Origin: Tritrichomonas musculus
Taxonomy: Eukaryota > Parabasalia > Tritrichomonadida > Tritrichomonadidae
NCBI GenBank assembly: GCA_039105265.1
Contig: JAPFFF010000009.1
Location: forward strand, 1,116,001-1,180,000
DNA length: 64,000 nucleotides
Reading direction: 5' to 3'
How positions within the stretch are numbered: the stretch's first letter is position 1; each line of letters starts with the position of its first letter. Both the position numbers and the translations under genes were made by a program. Positions 29,850-40,802 of the stretch are shown piece after piece. The notes under the pieces were generated by a model, which saw only the letters and a program-made list of their open reading frames with translations, did not search any database and was not told the DNA's origin.

Positions 29850-31970
29850 ATTGAAAAAATTGAATTTGCACAGAAAGTATTGAATATGCATTGAATTTAT
29901 TTCTATAGGTATTCAATATTTTCAAAGCTCCTCTTATATCAATCCCAAAAAAGCAAATCCCACAGGATTTTCTAATGAATTTTTAGTTGTGTATTATGTT
30001 TTAATGAACGTGAAATCATCGAGATTTTTTGATCATACCAATAAAATGGTTAGAAAATGATTGCATAAAAAAGTGAAAAAATCAGATATTTGGATCATGT
30101 AATGAATAAGTATTTACTAATAAAAAGTTTATATTCAAAATATGCATTAATTATATATAAAAGTGAATGTAGTTTTGTAGGTCTATCACTGTCATACATG
30201 AAATTAAGAGAACTTTTTATCGAAAATTTCAGACCTCTTTTTTTTATCTGTTGATTTTATTGAACCCATATTGAAAATATATAAAATCCCAAAGATTTCC
30301 AATTAATGTACATAATTTATGAAAATAAATATAAAATATTCATTTGGAAAATGATATTGGAATATCGTACCATTGAAAAAAATTCAATTATTTTCATATA
30401 GGTAGTTGGATCTTCTAGAAAGAAGCAATTTTAACATTTAGAAAAGGTATGATCATACTAGTTAATATGTCGCTAATAATTCGTTATATCAGGAATTTTA
30501 ATAAATGAATCAGAAAAAGAAATATGATTGCATTTTTTGGATTTTCTTGAGTAAAGCCTATATATTTTGATTGTCAATCAATGTAGCATACTGTGATACC
30601 ATTTTGATATGGAAAAATAGAATCCTAATTGAGAAATTTTTTGCTCAAATTGAACAATTTTGATGAAATTTCTTAATAACGATAAATTTTGTTTAGTATT
30701 CAAATTTCGAAAATAAAAATACATTTTTTTTTAAATATCTTTTTCATTTCTTTTCGATTAAATTGAGAAACTATTAATATAATATATAAATTCAATTCTA
30801 AAAGATTAATACTATTTAAAATAAATATTAATAGTAATTTAATTAATAAAATTTACATATATGGGGTTTTATTTTTATTTAACTTTTCAATATAGTTTAT
30901 TTTTTCAATGCTTTAAGTATTTTTTCGATAATCGATAAACATTTCAATTATATTTAAATCAACTTTAATAAAGTATTTCAAATATAAAAGAATTTAATAA
31001 TGAAATTAATTGAATTCTAAAAATATTAACTGAAAAATATTTTTCAGAAATAATTATATATTTTTTTTCCTTTTATCTTGTTAAATAAAACAAATTATAA
31101 GAAAAAATATTTAGGTTAAAATAAAAAAACTGAACTAGATAATAAAAATTAAAAAATATTTTTTCTTTTGATTCTCCAAAAATAAAAAAAAATAGAAAAC
31201 CAATATGTTTTTTGAGTTTCTTTTGATTGCATATTTGGTTAAATAAATAGAAAAAGTTCTGGGATGGACAAATATTCTTTGAAAAATAAATCCTGTGAGA
31301 ATTCTAAACAATTGTTATTTTTAAGGATTTGGAATTCCATTTTTAAATATTCTATTTTTTAGCTGAAAAATCATTTTCTAAATATCTGGTATATGTTTAA
31401 AAATGAGTAAAAATATCAAGATATTAGAAAAAAAATTTTTACTTTATTTTTTCAAAAAAGCATGCTTATTGCAATCTCTACAGGCAAGAAACTTGTTTCA
31501 CTTAATCTGAATCTTCAAAACTTGTTTCACTTAATCTGAATCAAAGACGTTAATTCAACTCATATTTTTAAAAAAAATATGTTATATAACTAAGTACGAA
31601 TTAAAAATTATAATGCATTTTATTAATCGTATCGATTTAGAAAATTATAATCAACTTATTTCTAATGCATAAAGTATTGAATATATTGGAATATTATATA
31701 TGTTAGCGTATCATATCATATAAAGCTATTTATTCTAAAAATTGGCTGAACAATTGCTCTTATTTTTATATCACTTTTGTTTTTTGTAATAATTGAAAAC
31801 ACTGAATGAAATATTAATGATAAAATAGATAATATATAGAAAGAGGCATTCATAAAATGATTATACAAAGAAATTTAATAATATTTATTGATTTGAATGT
31901 ATATAATCCAATGCTGAAACGAAAAAATGAGATTAGGATTTTAAAAAGACGTTAATTTACTTCTTATAAA
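29850..31970. other. Gene-free stretch
   Basis: I see only AT-rich DNA and one short tandem duplication of 28 bases (AACTTGTTTCACTTAATCTG, 31487-31543). No gene on either strand. Confidence 0.5.
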
Positions 31971-31976
31971 AAACAA

Positions 31977-32600
31977 AATTTTATATCAATAACAAAAAAT
32001 ATGTTATTGATACAAAAATCATTTATTAATAACCAATAATTGGTATTTGTAACAAAAAAATAGTATATGTGACGAAATTTTTTTATCTAAAACAAAAAAA
32101 AATTATTGTAAGAGAAAATGTGCTTATAAACCCACAAAAAGTTTAACTTTTTCTTTATATAAAAGTCCACATAAACAAAATTTGAAACAAAAAAAAAAAT
32201 ATTTTCAATAGTTAAAAAAATAATTATATTTTAATCTTTTTATGGTACATAATTTTTACCGATACTTACCGCCATCCGCGGGGTCTCGACTCGGCTTCGC
32301 CTCGCTCGACGCCCGCTAGGCGGTATGTAGTCTCGGTAAAAATTATGTAAAAATATAAAAAGATTAAAAATTAATATTTTTATACATATGAAAATATTTT
32401 TTTTTGTTTCAATTTTGTTTATACGACTTTATAAATAAAGAAAAAGTTAAACTTTTTGTGGGTTTATAAGCACATTTTCTCTTATTATAAAAACAAAAAA
32501 AAATCATCTATAACAAAATTTTTTTATCTATAACGAAATTTTGTATCTGTTACGAAAATTTTGTATATGTTACGAAAATTTTGTATATGTTACGAAAATT
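31977..32600. repeat. Second copy of the dispersed repeat, interrupted by a snap-back element
   Basis: It matches 27610-27700, 28568-28620 and 29240-29300 in order, and lacks the 858-bp and 0.6-kb insertions found there. It is itself split by the foldback element at 32111-32482. Confidence 0.8.
32111..32482. mobile_element. 372-bp foldback (snap-back) element with GC-rich core
   Basis: The element is nearly one long palindrome. Its arms start AGAGAAAATGTGCTTATAAA and end with the exact reverse complement, and matching continues inward almost to the centre (TACATAATTTTTACCGA paired with TCGGTAAAAATTATGTA). The middle (about 32270-32323) is strikingly GC-rich for this DNA and itself starts CCGCC and ends GGCGG, with CTCGGCTTCGCCTCG at the tip. 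TA stands on both sides (32109-32110, 32483-32484), so a TA-specific (mariner-like) insertion is likely. No gene. Confidence 0.85.
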
Positions 32601-32672
32601 TAATTAGTATTGTAAAATTTCCTATTAGTAATAATTTTTTATATAAGAAACAAATGGCATGTTATATAAAAT

Positions 32673-33800
32673 TACAGCTCGGAATTACTACTGCAGGCCC
32701 ATTCAATTTTTTGTCTTCTTATGACTGCGATTTGGGATTTTGCTCAAAAATGTCAAATTAAAAATTTTTGATATATAAAAATTTTGAAAAATTTTGCTTT
32801 CATTAAAATTTTGAGAAATTATAACAAAAAATTCAAAATGCTAACAAAAGCATTCAAAATTAATAAAATAATATAAATAAAGTATTCAAAATAATTAAAA
32901 TAATATAAATAAAATATTCAAAAAATATATTTCTAAATAGAAAATTTCAGATTAGAATAGGGGTTTTTCGAAAAAAAAAGTTTTTTCGAAAAAAATACAA
33001 TTTTTCAGAAAAAAGTTGATTTTTTGGAAACATTTTTGTGAATTTATTTGGCCAAACGATCAAAAATCATTCAAAACGTTTTCCGAAAAAACTACTTTTT
33101 TTGGAAAAACTTTATTTTTTAAGCAAAAAGTATTTTTTTCGAAAAACCCCTAATTCAAAATTAATTTATTTTTTCTGTATAATTATTTTTTGATTCTATT
33201 TAATCCTTAGTATTTAATATACAAATTTTCAATTTGCTTTAAATCAGTAAAAAAGTATGAATTAACTTAATGATAATGTGAACATTAAAAAAATATTAGA
33301 AAGTCATAATAAATAACATTTAATATTAAATTCACCATAATTTTAATCAATAACCTCTTTTAAGGCAAAAAATAGGTCAATAATAATTGAATTCTTATTA
33401 CTGTAAACCGCTAACTGCAGTAATAACGGCTGCTTTTTCACCTATTTATGGTAAATTTGAATTGAATACCTTATTACTGCAAACCGCTAACTGCAGTAAT
33501 TGAAACTTTTTGGCCTTTTTAAAGTCAAATATTTTTGACCTTCAGATCGTTTATATTTGTATAACAATGAATGATAATTAAATTGAACTTTTTGAGAATA
33601 ATATTTTTATAAATGAATAAATCCAAGTTTTATTTTATCATAATTAAGAGAATGATACGATTTTCAACTAAAGAACACAATTGAAAAAAATATTAAAATT
33701 TTAAATTTTTAAATTTTTAAAAATTTTTGAAAATTTTCAAATTGCTCTTTTATTTGCTTATTACTGTAAAATAACGCAACAGTAATAATTCCGAGCTGTA
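32673..33800. mobile_element. 1128-bp element, 8-bp target duplication
   Basis: Terminal inverted repeats TACAGCTCGGAATTACTACT and, on the right, AGTAATAATTCCGAGCTGTA differ by one or two bases. They are flanked by a perfect 8-bp direct repeat TATAAAAT (32665-32672 and 33801-33808). Inside, an imperfect direct repeat (TTACTGTAAACCGCTAACTG and TTACTGCAAACCGCTAACTG, at about 33400 and 33473) echoes the CAGTAAT words of the ends. No transposase. The 8-bp duplication suggests hAT or P-like mobilisation. Confidence 0.82.
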
Positions 33801-33813
33801 TATAAAATAAAAA

Positions 33814-34993
33814 TTATGATACTTCCGGCCCTAGTAAATTTATTGTTTCAATTGGAATTTCATTCCATATTCGCTCAACTTCTTTAAATAATTGAGATTG
33901 ATTTGTAACTTTACTTATATCAATACGTGATTATATTATGGCCCATAAAATTTCAATCATATTCAAATCTGGGCTGTTGGCCGGCCATTTATAATCTTTT
34001 TCTAAAAGTTTAACTTTTCCTGTCAAAAATCTTATCGTCGAGGCCGCTCGATGTGGAGAAGCTCCGTTTTGCTGGAAGATAAATGCATTTTGTCCAAAAC
34101 GCTCATTTAAGATACAAATCTAGTACGTTATAAATTGAGAGAAAGTATGTTATATATTTGAGACCCTTTGCCCTATTGAAAAAGTTTTATTTTAAATGGG
34201 TGTCAGATTCAAAATTCTGAACTTTATTTTTTTTATAAAATTTTTATGATAAAAATATTTTTTTTATATAGCATGTCCTTTAGTTTTAATAAAGTGTCAA
34301 AAAAATTTGCGGTTTCTAAACGTACTTGATTTGTACCTTAAAGAATCAAAAATTTTATATTTTTGTAATATATCTATATATTTTTCTGAATTTAATTTGC
34401 CGTCAATTAAAATCAGGGGGGACTTATAATTATATGCCACACGGGCCCATATCATTATCTTTTTAGGATAGCCAGTTTTATTGCAATAATATTGTGGATT
34501 ATCAATTATAGGAAAAACTTTAATTTTTTTTTCCCGTCTCATCTAAAATAATCATAGACTCATCAGAAAAAACCCATGGAAATAATATTAATTCACTTTT
34601 TAAGATGTTTCTTGCAAATTTTACTCTATTTAATTTTTGTTCCACAGATAGTTTTTCTTTTGGTTTTTGATAGGTATTTCTAATTTTAAGATCAACAACT
34701 ATTCTTTGAACGGTACTTTCAGACATTGAAAAATCAAATACTTTTGAAAATTTTGATATTTGTAAATTTGTTAAAAAAGGGTTTTGTAAAGTTTTAAAAA
34801 GAATAAAGTGATATTTTATTTGTTTTTTACAATCTATTTTTGTATCGTCATCTTCTTCTTGATTAATCATTTTTACATATTTGTTGACTGTTCCTAAAGA
34901 TGTCTCAGTTCTATAAACAATTTGTCTTTGTGTACATCCCGCTCCTGCTAAAAAAGCAATTTTTAATTGTTTTGGTAAAGGAATTTGTTGCAT
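33814..34993 (-). pseudogene. Tc1/IS630-type transposase interrupted by a TTAA element
   Basis: From an ATG at 34993 the gene shows paired helix-turn-helix segments (CTQRQIVYRTETSLGTVNKY), then RVKFARNIL and PWVFSDESMIILD (first Asp). After a frameshift in an A run near 34525 come KKIMIWARVAY and LIDGKLNSEKYIDILQKY. A 227-bp insertion at TTAA splits the codons for FDS and LNERFGQ. Beyond it come FIFQQNGASPHRA, where Tc1 proteins have QQD (the second Asp is Asn), and WPANSPDLNMIEILW (Glu kept), ending at 33814. It is dead through a frameshift, an insertion and a changed catalytic residue. Its own terminal repeats were not found. Confidence 0.8.
34107..34341. mobile_element. 227-bp TTAA MITE inserted in the Tc1 transposase
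   Basis: The element proper is 34111-34337, with ends GATACAAATCTAGTACGTT and, inverted, GGTACAAATCAAGTACGTT. TTAA stands on both sides. It shares ends and the subterminal words GTGTCAGATT and ATTCTGAACTTTATTTT with the 1718-bp element at 20480-22197. Taking it out with one TTAA restores the transposase reading across the site. Confidence 0.88.
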
Positions 34994-35104
34994 TTTTAAA
35001 AAATTTAAAAAATGATAAAAAAATATTAAATTGAAATAAAGATTTTGTTTTCCACTTTTATCACAAATTTTTTTCAATAGTTGTTCGATTCCTTTTGAAT
35101 CCAA

Positions 35105-35205
35105 TTTTAAAAAAATAATATAAAAAATGTAAAATATTCAATTTTGTTCTCGTTAGATTGGAAAAAACGGATTTTATTAAGGAGAAATTTTATGTAGAAT
35201 CTTTA
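35105..35205. other. Spacer between the Tc1 remnant and the Maverick-type fossil
   Basis: It contains the word shared with the kinase upstream region (ATTCAATTTTGTTCTCG, near 35133). No gene. Confidence 0.4.
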
Positions 35206-35209
35206 TTTT

Positions 35210-35550
35210 TTAAAATACATTACTTGTTCTTGATGATGCTGCTGGATCACCATTACTGAAGAACGGTAACTCAGAACTCTGTCGATTATTAGCGAAAACA
35301 AGATACCACAACCTTACGTGCATCATTGCAGTGCAAACATTAAAATTTGTACATTTAAACGTTAAAAGTTAGCAACAGATACTATTTGTTACAGTGGTTT
35401 CAGTAAAGAAGATTTCACAACAATGTTACAACAAACACCGAATAACCTAGATATCAAATCAACGACAGCTGAGTATCTAAATCATAAAGGACAACATGAT
35501 CGATTTATCATAAACATCACAGCAAATGAATCGCATTTTGAAGAATAATT
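35210..35550 (+). pseudogene. Packaging ATPase remnant (fossil part)
   Basis: The conceptual reading starts LVLDDAAGSPLLKNGNSE, a Walker-B-like strand with the acidic pair used by FtsK/HerA-type packaging ATPases, and continues with a typical C-terminal stretch (LAKTRYHNLTCIIAVQT). Only the C-terminal part of the gene remains. It is equivalent in type to the ATPase at 46307-47221 but distant in sequence. Broken. Confidence 0.5.
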
Positions 35551-35576
35551 TGGTTTGTTTTGTGACTTATAAACAT

Positions 35577-36023
35577 GGGATTCAAAAATTTCATTACAAA
35601 TGGATGGAATAGACTGAAGAATGATGTCCAACAAGGATTATTTGGTGCAAAAAACATAGCTCACTATAAATGGAATGAACGAAAAAAGGATTAATCGGGG
35701 CGAAAAACTTTGCAATGAATAATCCACGGGCTGTTGGTACTGTACTACATGCAATCTCACCATTTGCTACGGCATTCAATCCAACATTAGGTGCGTTAAC
35801 AACAGCAGGAGCAAACATATTCAGTCACATGCCAAAAGGATCAGTAACTGATAAACTTGTAAAGATAAGTGAACAATTTGCACGTGGAGAACTCACGTCA
35901 GGCAGGTCGTCAACTGCACAAACAACCGCAGATTCGCGTCAAAGAGCAAATAAAAAACCACATAATGCAGTTCCAATTAGAGGTCTTATACAACTAATAA
36001 ATGAGTACAAATACAAGAAGTAA
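35577..36023 (+). pseudogene. Small virion-type protein remnant (fossil part)
   Basis: Starts MGFKNFITNGWNRLKNDV. The later frame has an Ala/Gly-rich hydrophobic stretch (AISPFATAFNPTLGALTTAG) like a membrane-active or minor virion protein, and a basic C-terminus. Position between ATPase and capsid agrees with a minor structural protein. Not identified by family. Broken. Confidence 0.4.
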
Positions 36024-36253
36024 CGCATACAGATCAAGTTGTTCAACTATCATAGCAGGACCAGGTATGATGTATAATGACTAGACCAAAAACCATAACA
36101 AAGCAATATCACGATAACACTAATACACACTTTGTCACCGTACCACATAGCATGACAGTCCAAACTCAGAAAACAAAGTCCAAAATTCGAAAAAATAAGA
36201 AGAAGTAAGTATTGACCGTTAGTGTTATTTTTGTATCATTTAAATGACGTAAA

Positions 36254-36930
36254 AATATGTTAAAGGAGTTAAGCGTAATCAGATCATTCAACGATAGTTA
36301 CAAGGTATTGATGACCCAGATTACGAAGTGTTTCCAACAAAAAAGGAAGGTAAGTACATCGTTAAGTTGAGAGAAACCCGATTATCTTCTCAAAGAGAAG
36401 TTTGTACAACAAATATTAAACAGTCCGTTCCCCCTATACTGAAAGATAAATCATTCGAAAATCTTACTGATATTGATACCCAAGAAGAAGAATCTGTTGA
36501 AATTAACAAAGAAGAATCTCTCCCTACTGTTAAAAAAGTTAAATCTCGTCCAACATCACGAAAGGCTAATCACGATCTGCATAGATGAGTTTGAAACACA
36601 AACGATCAAACAATTCAAGGTATTAATATCGAAATTAGAACAATTACGCAGTCTCGGTGAAGAAATCCGTAATGATAGATTCATGAAAGAACGGAAACAA
36701 TACATCAAACATGTCGTTACTAAAGAGTTATCCTAGTCTAGAAATCGTAGTAAATACGTACCAGATGTATTCGTAAATGAACAACCAGTAAATGAATCAC
36801 CAACCAATGAACCATTTGCAAAGCAAACTTCAGGTAATTCCCAACGGGAACTTTGTACAACAAATGAACCAACAGTTAATGAAGAACCAGCACGACCGAT
36901 ATTTCGATCCCGTATACGACGTTAAATTCA
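36254..36930 (+). pseudogene. Unknown charged protein remnant (fossil part)
   Basis: Overlapping short frames rich in E, K and S (EEESVEINKEESLPTVKKV) hold no recognisable domain. Several breaks. Confidence 0.3.
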
Positions 36931-36969
36931 CAAATGGAACTTTGTTCATCAAATGATTAACTAAACTTG

Positions 36970-38540
36970 AGTGATTCATTTTTTTCGAACAACGAAGTAT
37001 TTCATAAAACATCAGCAGAAGTCAACACGCAAGTAGCTAGTTATTTCGATATAGTTGATAATGCAATCGCTATGTCAGATACTAATAAGAAGTATGTTAT
37101 TGTCGCACAAGCATCATAAAGTACTTCAGCACCTATACATGCAGGTTCGTTTACTACATTCATCATCAGTCCTACATGTGATAACATAGCAGACTTGTAT
37201 ATTGGATTTATCAAAGCAAAGATGAAGATCAATTGCGTAATAAGCGCTGCACTTATAGCTGATTTGAGTAATGTACATGGTCATGCATTTAATGGATTGT
37301 GGGTAGGTTTCAAAGATGCTATGGATGCCGTTGAAAAATATGAAATTCTTGCTAACGGTATCTCAATATATACTCAGAATTTTGGACCAGAAGAATCATT
37401 CCTTACTGCATATGGTGCCAAAGAAACGTCAAAACAAGCTGATATTTACTCCAAAGTTCGTCACAAAGATATATTTAAACGTGAATTTAATCAAGCTCGT
37501 TGTGGTGCTTTTGTCGCAATCGATAACGCTAATGCTGCTTACAATAACATTTACATTCCAATGAAGATTGATTTACAAAGATTTCTTCCATTAAGTAATA
37601 TTAAATATCTACCATCGTTTGCTGGTAAACTAGAACTCAAAATTATGTTCGGTACCCAAGGACTTGTATATTGTCCAGTTGGCTTATCAAATGATGTAGT
37701 ACATGATGCAAGTAACTTTATTCAATTAACAATAGATGCAATCACTAATGAGTTCACCCCAATCGGATCTCCAGTTTATATGTGGACAAACGCTCCTGGA
37801 GATCACCTAACTGCTGCATCACGTACTTTAACAGTTAGACATGATTATGAGATCACTGACTGTTACAGCGTCATCCCTAACTTCGGTATTGATGCGGATA
37901 TATACCATTCACTCGTTCAACGATATTCTCAACAAGAGCTCATATTTCCAACACAGATACTTACATTTACTACTATGAGTAAACCACTTACTGCTGGTCA
38001 TTGTTCAAGTACTCAGACAATCACTCCACGATTTGTTGATTCTATTTTCTTCTTGTTTCCATTAACGTCAAATCATCATACTGTATTCAAGAATCCGTAG
38101 TTTAGTAATTCCCAGTTGAGGTGTGGTGGTTATGGAGTAGTTCCAACAATTCCATTTGCTACAGATGGATCAGATCCAATGTTTATCGAATTATGTCAAA
38201 ATGCTATGAATGTTAATGGAGAACAAACTGGACTCAATAAAGAAGCTACACTTTTTAGTACTGGAAGAATTAGCTACGATAGAACGTCATTCTCTATTGG
38301 ACTACAAGCAGAAACCGATAATATATTCTAACAAGGACAAACCAGTAATACACCAATCACTTATGAAATTGTATGCGATATACCTGACCAGGTATCAGAT
38401 GGTGCTTGAGGTAATGATAATAATGATTTCGTACAACCTAATGCAGTAACGCCTATTATGTCTTTATTACAAGATACTGTTATTTCTATACATGTACAAC
38501 CTAATGGAATACCACCTGTTGTTGAGATCGGGCAGTATGA
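36970..38540 (+). pseudogene. Major-capsid-like protein remnant (fossil part)
   Basis: The longest frame (about 300 codons to 38100) is beta-rich with evenly spaced hydrophobic strands (GKLELKIMFGTQGLVYCPV, YMWTNAPGDHLTAASRTLTV). It ends FFLFPLTSNHHTVFKNP, which resembles the segment MFPKHHNDLTVFENP of the capsid protein at 62.3-64 kb. That shared motif supports a double-jelly-roll-type capsid protein of another lineage. A few breaks. Structure is inferred, not shown. Confidence 0.5.
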
Positions 38541-38605
38541 CGTGAATAGCAGATAAATGAAATTATTGTCATTCTTTGATTATTATATTTTTTATTCAAA
38601 TACAA

Positions 38606-38974
38606 ATGAGTTGGGAAACGTTGAAGTTTGATAATGATTATGAAATCTGTACTAGCTATCCATACCAAATCAGACGAAAAGATAACGGGTATATCATTGC
38701 TGAATGGGAAAATACGAAAACTAGGTATGTGCAAATCAAACTCAATGGTCGTCTATATTATAAACATATTATTGTAGCATTACAATGGATAGAGAATGAT
38801 GATCCTGAAAATATAGTAGAAGTTGAACATCGTAATAGAATCAGGACTGATTATCATGTAGAGAATCTTTGTTGGAAAACTAGAAGAATGAATAACCTTA
38901 ATCGTATTGGTTGGGGTGAATATAAGTATGAGTATGTTGATGATTTACCAATAGATATAGTACCAATCATTTAA
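38606..38974 (+). pseudogene. HNH endonuclease remnant (fossil part)
   Basis: Has the H-N-H layout of free-standing homing-type endonucleases: YKHIIVALQWI, then VEVEHRNRIRTDYHVENLCW, then TRRMNN. These enzymes nick or cleave DNA and often ride in virus genomes. It sits directly after the capsid-like remnant. A related coding-like stretch (GYFIDKDGNIWFDNG) follows to 39150. Broken as a whole. Confidence 0.6.
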
Positions 38975-39137
38975 TATAAGAATTGGGAATTTGAAGGGTA
39001 TTTCATTGATAAAGATGGTAATATATGGTTTGATAATGGAGAACAGCATCGTAAAATTAGAGTCAGTTTAGACAATAAAGTGAATATATGGGACATCAAT
39101 CACAAACTTCATAATATAGGTATCAAAGGTATCATCC

Positions 39138-39425
39138 GTGAATATCTCTAATTTGCAAAACAAACTTCACTTCGTGAATGAACTAGTTAACTTTATTTTT
39201 TTCAAAATGAGTCACAAAGTGATATCAGGTCCTAAAGGACTGAGTAACAGAAGTGTACAAATTTTGTCATACAAACAACGAATAACTCCAAACCCACCAA
39301 TAACGCAACCCAGGTGTGTACATCCGCTAACACATATAAAAGAAAATCTGGCATCAACTGATGGATCTTCAAAAAGAGTAAACGCTAAAGAACTCATATT
39401 ATATAAAGATGACATCAATACGTAA
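39138..39425 (+). pseudogene. Small basic protein remnant (fossil part)
   Basis: A short frame (KMSHKVISGPKGLSNRSVQI) near the right side of the fossil. No family recognised. Confidence 0.25.
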
Positions 39426-39690
39426 CTTCGCCCCAAACATTTGATATCGAAGCAAATTGCATCTCAAATATTATCAATAGAATATATGAAAAGAATAATA
39501 ATAATATCATTAAAGAAATGGTCTGGTAAATATTTACCATCTTTATAAATGGCCGGGTAAATATTTATATTTAGGTAATACCTATATTTACCATCTTTAT
39601 AAATATGGTATTTTCCTACCCAGGTAAAAAATGACCCTACCCAAAAAGGACCTGTCAAAAGGGGTCGGGTGGGTTCCGCTTTCAAAGTCT

Positions 39691-40208
39691 AATTGTAGCC
39701 AAATTGAGAAATTTTTCCCCATCTCTCAGAAATAAATTCTCAGTCATTGAGTTTTCAAAAAAAAACTCACAGTAAGTTGAATGCACTATATGATTTTGAT
39801 GGGTAATTTGAACAATTTACAAAAATTAAATAAAAATGCGTTTTTATTAAATTTCAATTGCTAAATAACCAAACTTATTCAGAAAGTGATCCTTCCAGTT
39901 ACATTTGGCCAACAACAGAAAGTGAAAATTGACCTATAACCGTCCTGCTAAAATTCTATCTTTTTTTTTTAGAAAAAAGATAAATCCCAAAATGAAATAA
40001 ATTTGTTATCATTTTTAAATTTAAATTTTAATCCCAACAAATCAACCTTATATAATATTAAACAAATCAACCTTATATAATATTATTTATTATTAATTTT
40101 ATTAAAATTTTAATATTCGATAACCGCCAAACGTCGAGCCCTTTTCTTGTATCCAATTTTGAGACGAAATTATTTCATTTCAAACTTGCTTTCAACATAT
40201 ACATGTTA
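39691..40208. other. Spacer with a 24-bp tandem duplication
   Basis: CAAATCAACCTTATATAATA occurs twice in a row (40038-40082). The rest is AT-rich and gene-free up to the GTPase 3' end. Confidence 0.5.
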
Positions 40209-40802
40209 TTACATATTTTCTGGGAAAATAATGACAGGCTTGTTTGAGTCATCAACTTGTTCAATTTTAGTTGTTAAACCGAAAACAGATCCGACAACAA
40301 TTTGGAAGAGTTTCTTAATATTGATTGATTTAGTATTAGAACAGTAAATAAGAGGGGCTCCAATTGCTTTAGCAAATTTTATAGCTTTTTGTGTAATTAC
40401 ATTTTTTTCTTGTTCAGGTAATTCAAAATAGAGGTCGAACTTATTACCGACCAAAAAAGTACGGGCTGTGTTATTGCTCGTATATGCTGCTTTATACCAA
40501 TCTCGAAGAGCAAATAGAGACTTGATATTGGCTAAATCAAACATAAATATCAAAGCATGAGCACCTTCGCAACAAATATGAAGCATATCCATAAAGTTTT
40601 TCTGTCCTCCGATATCCCAAATGACAATATTAACTGGCGCGCCTTTGACTGTAATTTGTCGTTCAAGAAATTGAATACCTAACGTAGCGATATAGTCTTC
40701 TTTAAAATCACCTTTACAATATTTAACCATCAAAGATGTCTTACCGACCATAGTACTACCAATAAGTGCAACTTTCACTGTGACTGCTCCTTCTGTAGTC
40801 AT
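40209..40802 (-). CDS. Spg1/Tem1-type GTPase (septation/mitotic-exit)
   Basis: A 197-residue small GTPase from the first ATG (a GTG seven codons upstream is not used). Motifs: GSTMVGKTS (residues 15-23), ATLGIQF (switch I), WDIGGQ (62-67), GNKFD (119-123). Two features set it apart from Rabs and match Spg1/Tem1: the G3 form WDIGGQ with the following FMDMLHICCEGAHALIFMFD (Spg1 has FVNMLPMVCNDAVAILFMFD), and the absence of a C-terminal cysteine for prenylation. The run KFAKAIGAPLIYCSNTKSIN closely parallels Spg1. Known family members sit at spindle poles and trigger septum formation or mitotic exit through a kinase cascade. A role in cytokinesis is a reasonable inference here. Confidence 0.88.
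   Translation of the reverse strand: MTTEGAVTVKVALIGSTMVGKTSLMVKYCKGDFKEDYIATLGIQFLERQITVKGAPVNIVIWDIGGQKNFMDMLHICCEGAHALIFMFDLANIKSLFALRDWYKAAYTSNNTARTFLVGNKFDLYFELPEQEKNVITQKAIKFAKAIGAPLIYCSNTKSINIKKLFQIVVGSVFGLTTKIEQVDDSNKPVIIFPENM

Larger units (their letters stand above)
35206..39690. mobile_element. Maverick/Polinton-type fossil, badly broken and truncated
   Basis: About 4.5 kb that is visibly richer in G+C than its surroundings and packed with degraded frames on the plus strand. The order of recognisable parts is a packaging-ATPase tail, a small hydrophobic protein, an unknown charged protein, a capsid-like protein, an HNH endonuclease and a small basic protein. It then ends in a non-coding stretch with GGGT/ACCC-rich words resembling the left end of the large Maverick at 45.4 kb. 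It is one side of an element, lacks polymerase and integrase, and shows many breaks (of the order of ten or more). Its parts differ clearly from those of the 45-64 kb element, so it is a different and older lineage. Confidence 0.65.

Noticed and set aside
40038-40082. 24-bp direct repeat as a target duplication
   Set aside because: The copies are adjacent with nothing between them, so it is a plain tandem duplication.
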